This document shows positions 31,203 through 39,799 of a DNA stretch of 39,799 nucleotides, piece by piece (within the stretch, counting starts at the first letter, position 1; each line of letters starts with the position of its first letter). The notes under the pieces were generated by a model. That model was given only the letters and a program-made list of their open reading frames with translations, had not been told where the DNA came from and ran no database searches. The DNA is taken from contig CANREH010000016.1 in NCBI GenBank assembly GCA_947629585.1, forward strand, positions 1-39,799, written 5' to 3'. This stretch comes from an uncultured Lachnospiraceae bacterium. Lineage in GTDB: Bacteria > Bacillota > Clostridia > Lachnospirales > Lachnospiraceae. A program made the position numbers and the translations under genes.

Positions 31203-32255
31203 ATGAATACAATCATAAAAAAAATTGAGCTGCCGGACGGAAGAAAGGGGCTTTTGGAGGCGGCGGAAATCCTGCGGAAAGGCGGGCTGGTCGCATTCCC
31301 TACGGAGACGGTTTACGGGCTGGGGGCGGACGGCTTAAGGGAAGAGGCGGCAAGGAAGATTTATGAAGCGAAGGGGCGTCCTTCCGATAATCCGCTGATT
31401 ATACATATTGCGGACAGAAGGGATCTGGCGGATCTGGCGGCGGAGATTCCTGAAAAAGCGGCGGCGCTGGCAAAAAAGTTCTGGCCGGGGCCGCTGACGA
31501 TGATATTTAAGAAAAGCGATCATGTGCCGAAGGGGACGACGGGAGGGCTTGACACGGTTGCGGTGCGTATGCCGTCGCATCCGCTGGCGCTGGCTCTGCT
31601 TAAGGTGTCCGGCATTTATATTGCTGCCCCAAGCGCGAATATTTCCGGCAGGCCAAGCCCGACCTGTGCGGAGCATGTACGGGAAGATCTGGACGGAAAG
31701 ATTGACATGATTCTGGACGGGGGAGAGGTAGAGATAGGGATTGAGTCTACGATCGTGGATGTTACGGAAAGGATTCCTGTCATTCTGCGCCCGGGGTTTA
31801 TCACAAAGGAAATGCTGGAAAAGGAAATCGGGGAAGTTGCCTTAGATCCTGCGGTGCTTTTGGAAAAGCCAAAGAAGGAGATTGTGCCGAAAGCGCCGGG
31901 CATGAAATACCGCCATTATGCGCCGAAGGCGGATTTATGTATTGTGGAGGGAAAGACGGAGCGGGTCATTGCCTATATTTTGGAAAATACGAAGAAGAAG
32001 ATGGAACAGGGATATAAGGTGGGGATTCTTGCGGCTGAGGAGACAAAGGAAAGGTATGTCCAGGGGATTGTGAAGACGATCGGCAGCAGAAAAGACGATC
32101 ATTCGATCCTTCAAAGGCTTTATGGCGCGCTGCGGGAGTTTGACAGCATTGGCGTGGATTATATTTATTCGGAAAGTTTTTCGGAAGTGGAGCATGGTTA
32201 TGCCGTTATGAACCGGCTTCTTAAGGCGGCAGGGTATCAAAGGGAGAGGGTATAA
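31203..32255 (+). CDS. tsaC: threonylcarbamoyl-AMP synthase (Sua5/YwlC type)
   Basis: Makes L-threonylcarbamoyl-AMP from threonine, bicarbonate and ATP for the t6A37 modification of tRNAs reading ANN codons. The N-terminal YrdC domain covers about residues 10-200: GGLVAFPTETVYGLGAD, KGRPSDNPL, then SANISGRPSPT. The C-terminal Sua5 domain begins after the linker at APGMKYRHYAPKA. At 350 aa it is the long Sua5 form. CGGGG seven bases before ATG 31203 favours that start over GTG 31197. Order with a phosphatase-like gene and rpiB upstream of atp genes resembles B. subtilis ywlC-ywlE-ywlF. Confidence 0.92.
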   Translation: MNTIIKKIELPDGRKGLLEAAEILRKGGLVAFPTETVYGLGADGLREEAARKIYEAKGRPSDNPLIIHIADRRDLADLAAEIPEKAAALAKKFWPGPLTMIFKKSDHVPKGTTGGLDTVAVRMPSHPLALALLKVSGIYIAAPSANISGRPSPTCAEHVREDLDGKIDMILDGGEVEIGIESTIVDVTERIPVILRPGFITKEMLEKEIGEVALDPAVLLEKPKKEIVPKAPGMKYRHYAPKADLCIVEGKTERVIAYILENTKKKMEQGYKVGILAAEETKERYVQGIVKTIGSRKDDHSILQRLYGALREFDSIGVDYIYSESFSEVEHGYAVMNRLLKAAGYQRERV

Positions 32256-32279
32256 TTTGCGGAGGTGAGGTGATGAGGT

Positions 32280-32738
32280 ATGCAGTTTACAAAGTTAATA
32301 TTTTTATCGACGGATAATACCTGCAGCAGCCCGCTTGCAGAAGCGATTTACCACAGCCTGGTATCGGAGGATTATCTGGAAGTAGTTTCGAGGGGGCTTG
32401 TCGTGCTGTTTGAAGAACCGATAAACCCAAAGGCGGCTTTAGTGGCGCAGAACCATCAGCTTTCTTTAGGGGAGCACCGCTCGGCGCCGCTTTCCCATGA
32501 GGACATTACGGAGGGGACGTTAATCCTTACCATGTCGGAAAAGCAGAAGCAGACGGTTTTGGAGGATTATAAGGAAGCGGCGTTTGTCTATACGCTCAAT
32601 GAGTTTACGGGGGAAATCAAAGAAGTGTTAGATCCTTACGGGGAAGGGCTGTTAGAGTATGAGGAGCTTTATATTGCGCTTGCGAGAATGGTGAAGAAAA
32701 TGGTGATCCGCCTGCACGGGGCGGATGTTAACCTATAG
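32280..32738 (+). CDS. LMW protein-tyrosine/arginine-phosphatase-like protein lacking the catalytic Cys and Arg
   Basis: By length (152 aa), fold pattern and position it belongs to the low-molecular-weight phosphatase family (YwlE-like). However, the P-loop reads FLSTDNTCSSP where active enzymes have C-T-G-N-x-C-R-S-P. The nucleophilic Cys is Ser10, Gly is Asp12 and the phosphate-binding Arg is Ser16. The later general-acid region is kept (LDPYGEG). Phosphatase activity is therefore unlikely; a binding or scaffold role is possible. It begins 24 bp after tsaC behind GGAGGTGAGG, with no other sign of decay. Confidence 0.75.
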   Translation: MQFTKLIFLSTDNTCSSPLAEAIYHSLVSEDYLEVVSRGLVVLFEEPINPKAALVAQNHQLSLGEHRSAPLSHEDITEGTLILTMSEKQKQTVLEDYKEAAFVYTLNEFTGEIKEVLDPYGEGLLEYEELYIALARMVKKMVIRLHGADVNL

Positions 32739-32765
32739 AAAATGTGGTATTTCACAGAAAGAGGA

Positions 32766-32855
32766 AAAGATTGAAAAAATAATAAAAATTTTAAAGAAAG
32801 GAAAAAGCGGCAGGTAATTTTTCAATCTTTAGTTGTATTACAGCGTAAAACCTGC
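32766..32855 (+). promoter_or_regulatory. structured leader before rpiB
   Basis: A perfect 13-bp inverted repeat, AAAGATTGAAAAA (32766-32778) and TTTTTCAATCTTT (32818-32830), encloses a 39-nt loop. GCAGGT in that loop (32810-32815) can pair with ACCTGC (32850-32855) outside it, giving an alternative or pseudoknotted fold just before the rpiB ribosome site. It is not a recognised riboswitch class. Confidence 0.4.
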
Positions 32856-32870
32856 GGCGGGGTACAAAGT

Positions 32871-33302
32871 ATGATAGGAATTGCAAGTGACCACGGCGGT
32901 TACGAATTGAAACAGGAGATTATGGAACATCTTAAGGAAAGGGGCCTGGAGTATAAGGATTACGGCTGTTATTCCCCGGAGTCCTGCGATTATCCGGAGT
33001 ATGGACACAAGGTAGCCCATGCTGTTGCGGACGGGGAGTGTGAAAAAGGGATCTTAATCTGTGGAACGGGGATTGGCATTTCCATTTCCGCCAATAAGGT
33101 AAAGGGCGTGCGCGCGGCGCTCTGCCACGACTGCTTCAGCGCAGAGGCGACAAGGCAGCATAATGACGCCAATATCCTTGCGATGGGCGCCCGCGTGGTA
33201 GGCCCGGGACATGCCCTTAAGATTGTGGATACTTTCCTGGATACGCCGTTTTCCAATGATGAAAGGCATAAGAGAAGGATCAGCAAAATAGAAGAAGTCT
33301 GA
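32871..33302 (+). CDS. rpiB: ribose-5-phosphate isomerase B
   Basis: Interconverts ribose 5-phosphate and ribulose 5-phosphate in the pentose phosphate pathway (RpiB/LacAB family). SDHGGYELK at the N-terminus, the catalytic Cys in ICGTGIGISISANK, and HDCFSAEATRQHNDANIL with the phosphate-binding residues are all present. 143 aa is the usual length. RpiB relatives act on other aldoses such as allose phosphate, so substrate range is open. The gene ends at an intrinsic terminator. Confidence 0.92.
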   Translation: MIGIASDHGGYELKQEIMEHLKERGLEYKDYGCYSPESCDYPEYGHKVAHAVADGECEKGILICGTGIGISISANKVKGVRAALCHDCFSAEATRQHNDANILAMGARVVGPGHALKIVDTFLDTPFSNDERHKRRISKIEEV

Positions 33303-33307
33303 AAACA

Positions 33308-33348
33308 AAAACAGGGGGAAAAGAAGTATGGATTCCCTCTGTTTTTTT
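33308..33348 (+). terminator. intrinsic terminator after rpiB
   Basis: AAAACAGGGGGAA (33308-33320) pairs with TTCCCTCTGTTTT (33333-33345), one G-T, with a T7 run from 33342. Confidence 0.85.
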
Positions 33349-33396
33349 GCTTTCGGGCTTCTTTGTCCGGAAGAAGGCTTTTGAAATTTATGGCTG

Positions 33397-33879
33397 TCAT
33401 GTAAAGGAATCCAGAAGCTGCTTATACTGTTCAAAGCTACCGTCAGAAATGGACACTAACAGGTCATTGGCGGCATGGAGCGCAAGACAGGCGGTATCGG
33501 GATCGATCGTGCCGTTTTTGATATAGTCGCCGAGCTCATCCATATCGACAACATGGACGGTGCCGCCGGGATCGATAATGATGTCGATCAGGAGGTCGGT
33601 AAAGATATAGGTGGAATCGTCAGGCTGTTCGGTGGTAATGATATCGCAGTACCAGTGGACAAAGTTTCCCTTTTTGTCAAACACCTTGCTTACCTTGATA
33701 TGCTTGTCGATGGCGTAGACAGAGATGCCCCCGGTAATGTCCTCGCGGGGCTTTAAGGTATCCCATTTGGTGATGATTAAGTTTTCCTCCGCCTGCAATA
33801 TCACATCATCTTTTAAATGAATCAGTTCTTCTGGGAAATAACGCTTGCGGTAGAGCCTGATTGGCCTGTTGATCTTCAT
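33397..33879 (-). CDS. DUF402 domain protein (Ntdp-like nucleoside phosphatase fold)
   Basis: A 160-aa DUF402 protein: RPIRLYRKRYFPEELIHLKD at the N-terminus, then GISVYAIDKHIKVSKVFDKK, HWYCDIITTE, and TDLLIDIIIDPGG with HVVDMDELGD, the acidic metal-binding core. Characterised relatives hydrolyse nucleoside tri- and diphosphates; others act on RNA-linked substrates. GGAGG lies eight bases before the ATG. It is transcribed opposite to rpiB and the atp genes and stands alone between them. Confidence 0.85.
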   Translation of the reverse strand: MKINRPIRLYRKRYFPEELIHLKDDVILQAEENLIITKWDTLKPREDITGGISVYAIDKHIKVSKVFDKKGNFVHWYCDIITTEQPDDSTYIFTDLLIDIIIDPGGTVHVVDMDELGDYIKNGTIDPDTACLALHAANDLLVSISDGSFEQYKQLLDSFT

Positions 33880-33997
33880 CTTCTTTCCTCCATTTGTATT
33901 GCTGCTGTTTTTTCCATTATAAAAACCGAATCACAGGCTGTCAAGGGAATCTTTGCGCATTCAGGGGCACACAGTGTAAAAATGTACCAAATTTTAA

Positions 33998-34026
33998 TGG
34001 ACATTTTGCTGTCCTTTGGGTATAAT
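33998..34026 (+). promoter_or_regulatory. promoter of the ATP synthase operon
   Basis: TGGACA (33998-34003, five of six consensus), 17-bp spacer, perfect TATAAT (34021-34026). The first ribosome site (GGGAGGGGGAG) follows within 25 bp. Confidence 0.82.
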
Positions 34027-34052
34027 ATGATAGGACGGGAGGGGGAGAAACA

Positions 34053-34358
34053 TTGCAGAATGGAAATAAGGTCGGGAAAGCCTGGATTATGATTTTTCAG
34101 ATTAGTATCAGCATGATGGTTCCCATGGCGATGTGCGCTGCCCTGGGTTGGTATCTGGACAAGAAATTAGGGACAGGCTTTCTTTTTATTGTGCTTTTGC
34201 TGCTGGGCATTATGGCGGCGTTCCGCAATGTATATTATCTGACAAAGGAATTTTATCAGAAGGATATGGAACGGGAACATGCCGAGCTTGCTTATTTTGA
34301 AAATCTTAAAAAAGAAGGCAGGGAGGCTTTGGCAAAAAAGCAAGAGGAGTCAAGATGA
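34053..34358 (+). CDS. atpZ: AtpZ/AtpI family small membrane protein
   Basis: A 101-aa protein with two membrane segments (IFQISISMMVPMAMCAALGW and FLFIVLLLLGIMAAF) and a charged C-terminal tail, the AtpZ/AtpI pattern. Members encoded first in atp operons are linked to magnesium or calcium supply and to c-ring assembly. The start is TTG 34053 behind GGAGGGGGAG; no in-frame ATG has such a site. The next gene overlaps its end by four bases. Confidence 0.8.
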   Translation: MQNGNKVGKAWIMIFQISISMMVPMAMCAALGWYLDKKLGTGFLFIVLLLLGIMAAFRNVYYLTKEFYQKDMEREHAELAYFENLKKEGREALAKKQEESR

Positions 34359-34870
34359 AGTTACATTCTGAAGTGATTTTCAACCGAAAAAAGAAAGATC
34401 CAGCGAAAGAGACGCTTTACTGCCTGCTGGCAGGGATTGTTATCATCGGCCTGATAGAAGAACTGATCCTGTTCTTTATTTTGTATTCCGCTGCCGCCGC
34501 ATTGGGGATTTTGCTGGGGATCTGGGTTTCCGTCATTAATTCGGTCTATATTTACCGTTCGCTTTCCAGGGCGCTGGAGCTTGATGAGAAGGATTCTGTC
34601 AGGGCGATGCGCGGGCCAGTGCTTATCCGGTATTGTTTTATGGGGATCGCCGTCGCAGTTTCCTTATTATATCCGAAGATCTTTTCTCCGGTCGGGACAA
34701 TCCTCGGGCTGCTGTCCATGAAATTGTCCGCCTATGTGCAGCCGTTCTTTTTTAGGAAAAACTACGCGAAGGAAGATGCGCAGCCGATTTTAGAGGAGGA
34801 AGAACCGCCGGACATCTGGGGATTCGGCGTTTTCCATACGCAGCAGGAGGACAGAGAAGAGAACAGGTAA
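34355..34870 (+). CDS. atpI: ATP synthase subunit I (AtpI)
   Basis: A 171-aa membrane protein with four hydrophobic segments and a Glu/Pro-rich acidic C-terminus. It matches the ATP_synt_I type by position and topology. AtpI aids c-ring assembly, clearly shown for sodium-driven synthases. ATG 34355 overlaps the atpZ end; GAGG lies upstream. An 86-bp gap with a small CTGCA/TGCAG hairpin separates it from atpB. Confidence 0.78.
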   Translation: MKLHSEVIFNRKKKDPAKETLYCLLAGIVIIGLIEELILFFILYSAAAALGILLGIWVSVINSVYIYRSLSRALELDEKDSVRAMRGPVLIRYCFMGIAVAVSLLYPKIFSPVGTILGLLSMKLSAYVQPFFFRKNYAKEDAQPILEEEEPPDIWGFGVFHTQQEDREENR

Positions 34871-34956
34871 AGAATTTTTAAAGAGGGGAATAATACTGCA
34901 GGGGAATGCAGGTTGATGTTATTCTATAAAAATCTAAAGAAAGGGAAGGTGAGTGT

Positions 34957-35697
34957 GTGGACACAGGACGAGCTTTCATCTCAAACGGTATGGCGCAGAT
35001 GCTGGATCAGGACTTTAGCTTTACCATCAAAGGGTATCTGCGTTACAACTTATTTGGAGTGGATTTAAACCTGACATCGACGCATATCGCCATTATTATT
35101 GTAATGGCGACGCTGATTGTCTTTGCGCTGTTTGCAAACCGCGCAATCAAAAAGGCCAATCCTGACGAAGCGCCGGGGACGTTTTTAAACATCATCGAGC
35201 TTATGGTAGAGTCCGTGGATAAGTTAACCCATGCCAACATGGGGGAGCGCGGCGCGGGATTTTCCAATTATATTGGAACGTTGTTTGCCTTTATTTTACT
35301 GTCAAACATCTCAGGGCTGTTCGGATTAAGGCCGCCGACCGCGGATTACGGCGTGACGTTTGCTTTGGCGATTATCACATTTGTATTGATCCATTACAAC
35401 GGATTTAAGTACCAGAAGATGAAGCATATTACCAATCTGTTCAAGCCGATAATTTTGACGCCAATCAATATTATCGGGGAATTTGCGACGCCGATCTCCA
35501 TGTCGCTGCGTCTGTTTGGTAATATTATGGCGGGAACTACCATGATGGGGCTTTTGTATGGGCTGGTTCCGTGGTTTTTGACACTGGCATGGCCGGGAGT
35601 TCTCCATGCCTATCTGGATGTATTCTCCGGATGTATCCAGACGTATGTATTCTGTATGCTGACAATGGTATTTATTTCAAATACCTTTGAAGATTAA
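34957..35697 (+). CDS. atpB: ATP synthase F0 subunit a
   Basis: The stator channel subunit. The essential Arg is in MSLRLFGNIMAG, and TPINIIGEFATPIS precedes it. Five to six membrane helices and the C-terminal YVFCMLTMVFISN are typical. The start GTG 34957 is preceded by AAGGGAAGGTGA; the first in-frame ATG (MAQMLDQ) would also give a full channel. 246 aa. Confidence 0.93.
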   Translation: MDTGRAFISNGMAQMLDQDFSFTIKGYLRYNLFGVDLNLTSTHIAIIIVMATLIVFALFANRAIKKANPDEAPGTFLNIIELMVESVDKLTHANMGERGAGFSNYIGTLFAFILLSNISGLFGLRPPTADYGVTFALAIITFVLIHYNGFKYQKMKHITNLFKPIILTPINIIGEFATPISMSLRLFGNIMAGTTMMGLLYGLVPWFLTLAWPGVLHAYLDVFSGCIQTYVFCMLTMVFISNTFED

Positions 35698-35994
<297 letters not shown>

Positions 35995-36051
35995 TCGGGC
36001 CCGGTCAGTTTGACACAGGAAAACTGGCAATGACAGGAAGGAGGCCGAGAA

Positions 36052-36645
36052 GTGGGCAGTTTGGCAACATTATTTTTGACGACGGATGACAGCGGGCTGA
36101 TTACCGGAAGGATTTTCGGCATTGACGCACAGTTTTTGGCGGATGCCTGTATCCTTGCGCTGGCAGTCTTTGTGCTGTTTGTGATTCTTTCCTATCTGGT
36201 GTTTAATCCGGCAAGGGATTTGCTGCGCCGCCGTCAGGAAAAAATCCAGAGCAGTCTGGATTCTGCAGAAAAAGAGAAGCAGGACGCAGAGGAGTTAAAG
36301 CGCGAATACAGCGGGAAGCTCCAAAATGTAGAGAAGGAATCCGAAGAAATCTTAAGCCAGTCCAGAAAGAAGGCATTGAAGAAGGAAACGGAAATTATCG
36401 ACGAAGCCAAAGCGGAAGCGAAGAGGATTGTTGACAGGGCGGAGAAGGAAATCGAGCTGGAAAAGAACAAGATGCGCGATGACGTCAAGACGGAAATGAT
36501 CCAGGTAGCGGCGGCGATGGCGGGAAAGATTGTATCCGTATCCCTCGATGCGAATGAGCAGGATCAACTGTTAGAGGAAACTCTGAAGGAAATGGGAAAT
36601 GATACATGGAATACATCGGGTTCGGCTGATGTTAGTCAGGAATAA
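36052..36645 (+). CDS. atpF: ATP synthase F0 subunit b
   Basis: The peripheral-stalk subunit, 197 aa. A membrane helix (LALAVFVLFVILSYLVF, about residues 35-55) is followed by a long charged coiled coil (RRRQEKIQSSLDSAEKEK onward). The N-terminus before the helix is longer than in E. coli. The start is GTG 36052, eight bases after GGAGG. Confidence 0.9.
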   Translation: MGSLATLFLTTDDSGLITGRIFGIDAQFLADACILALAVFVLFVILSYLVFNPARDLLRRRQEKIQSSLDSAEKEKQDAEELKREYSGKLQNVEKESEEILSQSRKKALKKETEIIDEAKAEAKRIVDRAEKEIELEKNKMRDDVKTEMIQVAAAMAGKIVSVSLDANEQDQLLEETLKEMGNDTWNTSGSADVSQE

Positions 36646-36663
36646 GGCAAGGGGTGACAATAC

Positions 36664-38743
<2,080 letters not shown>

Positions 38744-38755
38744 GGAGGGGAACAG

Positions 38756-39628
38756 ATGGCGTCAATGCGTGACATTAAACGCCGCAGAGAGAGTATCCAG
38801 AGCACCGGGCAGATCACGAAGGCGATGAAGCTGGTTTCTACCGTCAAGCTGCAGAAGGCAAAGGGACGGGCGGAAAGCGCAAAGCCTTATTTTGATCATA
38901 TGTATGACGCAGTTACGTCCATGCTTGCCAAGTCCGGCAATCTTTCTCATCGTTACTTAAAGCCTGGGACTTCGAAGAAAAAAGCGATTATTGTCATTAC
39001 GTCCAACCGGGGGCTGGCAGGCGGATATAATTCCAATATCATCAAGCTTGTAACGAATGGCGAAATCGCAAGAGAAGACGCCGTTATTTATGCGCTTGGC
39101 AGGAAGGGAAAGGAAACCCTGGAGCGGCGGAAATATGAAGTCAGGGCGGATTATTCCGAGGTAATGAATGAACCTCTCTATGCAGATGCGGCGAGGATCG
39201 GCGCACAGGTGTTGGAGGCGTTTGCAAATAATGAGGTGGGCGAGATTTACCTTGCCTACACGATCTTTAAAAATACCGTGACGCAGATCCCGAAGCTGAT
39301 TAAGCTCCTTCCGGTAGATCCGAACTTAGGGCAGGAAAAGCAGGAAGGCGTTAAGTCGGCGGATGATCTGACGTTAATGAATTATGAACCGGAAGCAGAG
39401 GAAGCGCTGGACGTTATTATTCCAAAATATATGAACAGCCTGATTTACGGGGCGCTCATGGAGGCTGTTGCCAGTGAGAACGGCGCCAGGATGCAGGCGA
39501 TGGATTCCGCGACGAGCAATGCGGAGGATATGATTGCGCAGCTTTCTCTGAGTTATAACCGCGCCCGCCAGGGTGCAATTACGCAGGAACTGACAGAAAT
39601 TGTTGCCGGTGCGTCTGCGATCAATTAA
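38756..39628 (+). CDS. atpG: ATP synthase F1 subunit gamma
   Basis: The rotor shaft, 290 aa. It has RDIKRRRESIQSTGQITKAM at the N-terminus, ITSNRGLAGGYNSNI, and the C-terminal YNRARQGAITQELTEIVAGA. AAGGAGGGG before ATG 38756. The beta and epsilon genes are expected just beyond the window, after the folded element that follows. Confidence 0.95.
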   Translation: MASMRDIKRRRESIQSTGQITKAMKLVSTVKLQKAKGRAESAKPYFDHMYDAVTSMLAKSGNLSHRYLKPGTSKKKAIIVITSNRGLAGGYNSNIIKLVTNGEIAREDAVIYALGRKGKETLERRKYEVRADYSEVMNEPLYADAARIGAQVLEAFANNEVGEIYLAYTIFKNTVTQIPKLIKLLPVDPNLGQEKQEGVKSADDLTLMNYEPEAEEALDVIIPKYMNSLIYGALMEAVASENGARMQAMDSATSNAEDMIAQLSLSYNRARQGAITQELTEIVAGASAIN

Positions 39629-39637
39629 GTAGTAACA

Positions 39638-39799
39638 GTTCAGCCATGCGGCAAAAATAGGAAAATGGAACCGTCGAGTTTACTCGTAAGGGACAATTTT
39701 CACTATTTTTGACATATGGCGTAGCCATAAAAGCGAGATTTTAGCCGCTTTAGCGGCGAAACAGGCTGCAAAGCAGCCAAATCGAGCTGATGGCTGAAC
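39638..39799. repeat. highly folded palindromic intergenic element after atpG
   Basis: GTTCAGCCAT (39638-39647) is the perfect reverse complement of ATGGCTGAAC (39790-39799), enclosing 142 bases. Inside are a 14-bp stem with one bulge (39653-39666 with 39696-39710) that holds CGAG-TTTA-CTCG. Three more perfect hairpins follow: TATGGC-GTA-GCCATA (39715-39729), GCCGC-TTTA-GCGGC (39744-39757) and GGCTGC-AAA-GCAGCC (39764-39778). The last two are enclosed by an imperfect AGCGAGATTT / AAATCGAGCT helix. It may be a structured RNA, a BIME- or MITE-like repeat, or an mRNA stabiliser. It may extend past the window. Confidence 0.65.

Overview
The window looks like a chromosomal segment of a low-to-moderate GC Clostridia member, most likely Lachnospiraceae. 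The evidence is strong AGGAGG-type ribosome sites, many TTG/GTG starts, classical sigma-A promoters, a tsaC / LMW-phosphatase-like / rpiB / atp gene order like the Bacillus ywlC-ywlE-ywlF-atp neighbourhood, and an F-ATPase c subunit with a sodium-type ion site. The species cannot be named from the sequence alone.

Layout. (1) 1-4757: accessory genes. These are the C-terminal part of an AAA ATPase followed by a PD-(D/E)XK-like protein, a corrinoid adenosyltransferase, a cell-wall amidase on the minus strand, a second AAA ATPase and a GNAT acetyltransferase. (2) 4805-7431: a DNA-inversion module. It holds a tyrosine recombinase with a complete catalytic set, a 510-bp segment bounded by 21-bp perfect inverted repeats, a TATAAT box abutting the outer edge of the right repeat, and a truncated recombinase paralogue that has lost its catalytic residues. 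(3) 7512-28622: a surface polysaccharide locus. It encodes glycosyltransferases, LicC/LicD-like phospho-substituent enzymes, an Asp/Glu racemase, an epimerase, a pyruvyl transferase, a Wzy-like polymerase, a Wzx-like flippase and acyltransferases. It ends in an unusual activation module: adenylate-forming ligase, SDR, acyl carrier protein, second SDR and a DltD-like membrane protein. (4) 28783-30962: two toxin-antitoxin modules (AbiE type IV and Phd/RelE type II). (5) 31134-39628: conserved housekeeping genes ending in the ATP synthase operon (atpZ-I-B-E-F-H-A-G), followed by a highly folded intergenic element.

The most interesting signal is layered phase variation of one polysaccharide locus. 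A recombinase-linked invertible segment sits directly at the promoter position in front of the locus. Inside the locus, five coding-strand homopolymers of exactly nine G interrupt five genes. The next longest G run I can find anywhere in the window is six. In the sequence as given, two tracts are in frame (acyltransferase, second SDR), one only changes a C-terminal tail (first SDR), and two put the gene out of frame (racemase, hexapeptide acetyltransferase). Promoter inversion would switch or tune the whole locus, while G-tract slippage would vary individual decorations. Homopolymer miscalls in the assembly are the main alternative for the frame states and must be excluded with raw reads.

The polysaccharide locus is mosaic: about 12.3-20.7 kb is visibly much more AT-rich than 20.7-28.6 kb, and decayed genes lie within or at the edge of the AT-rich part.
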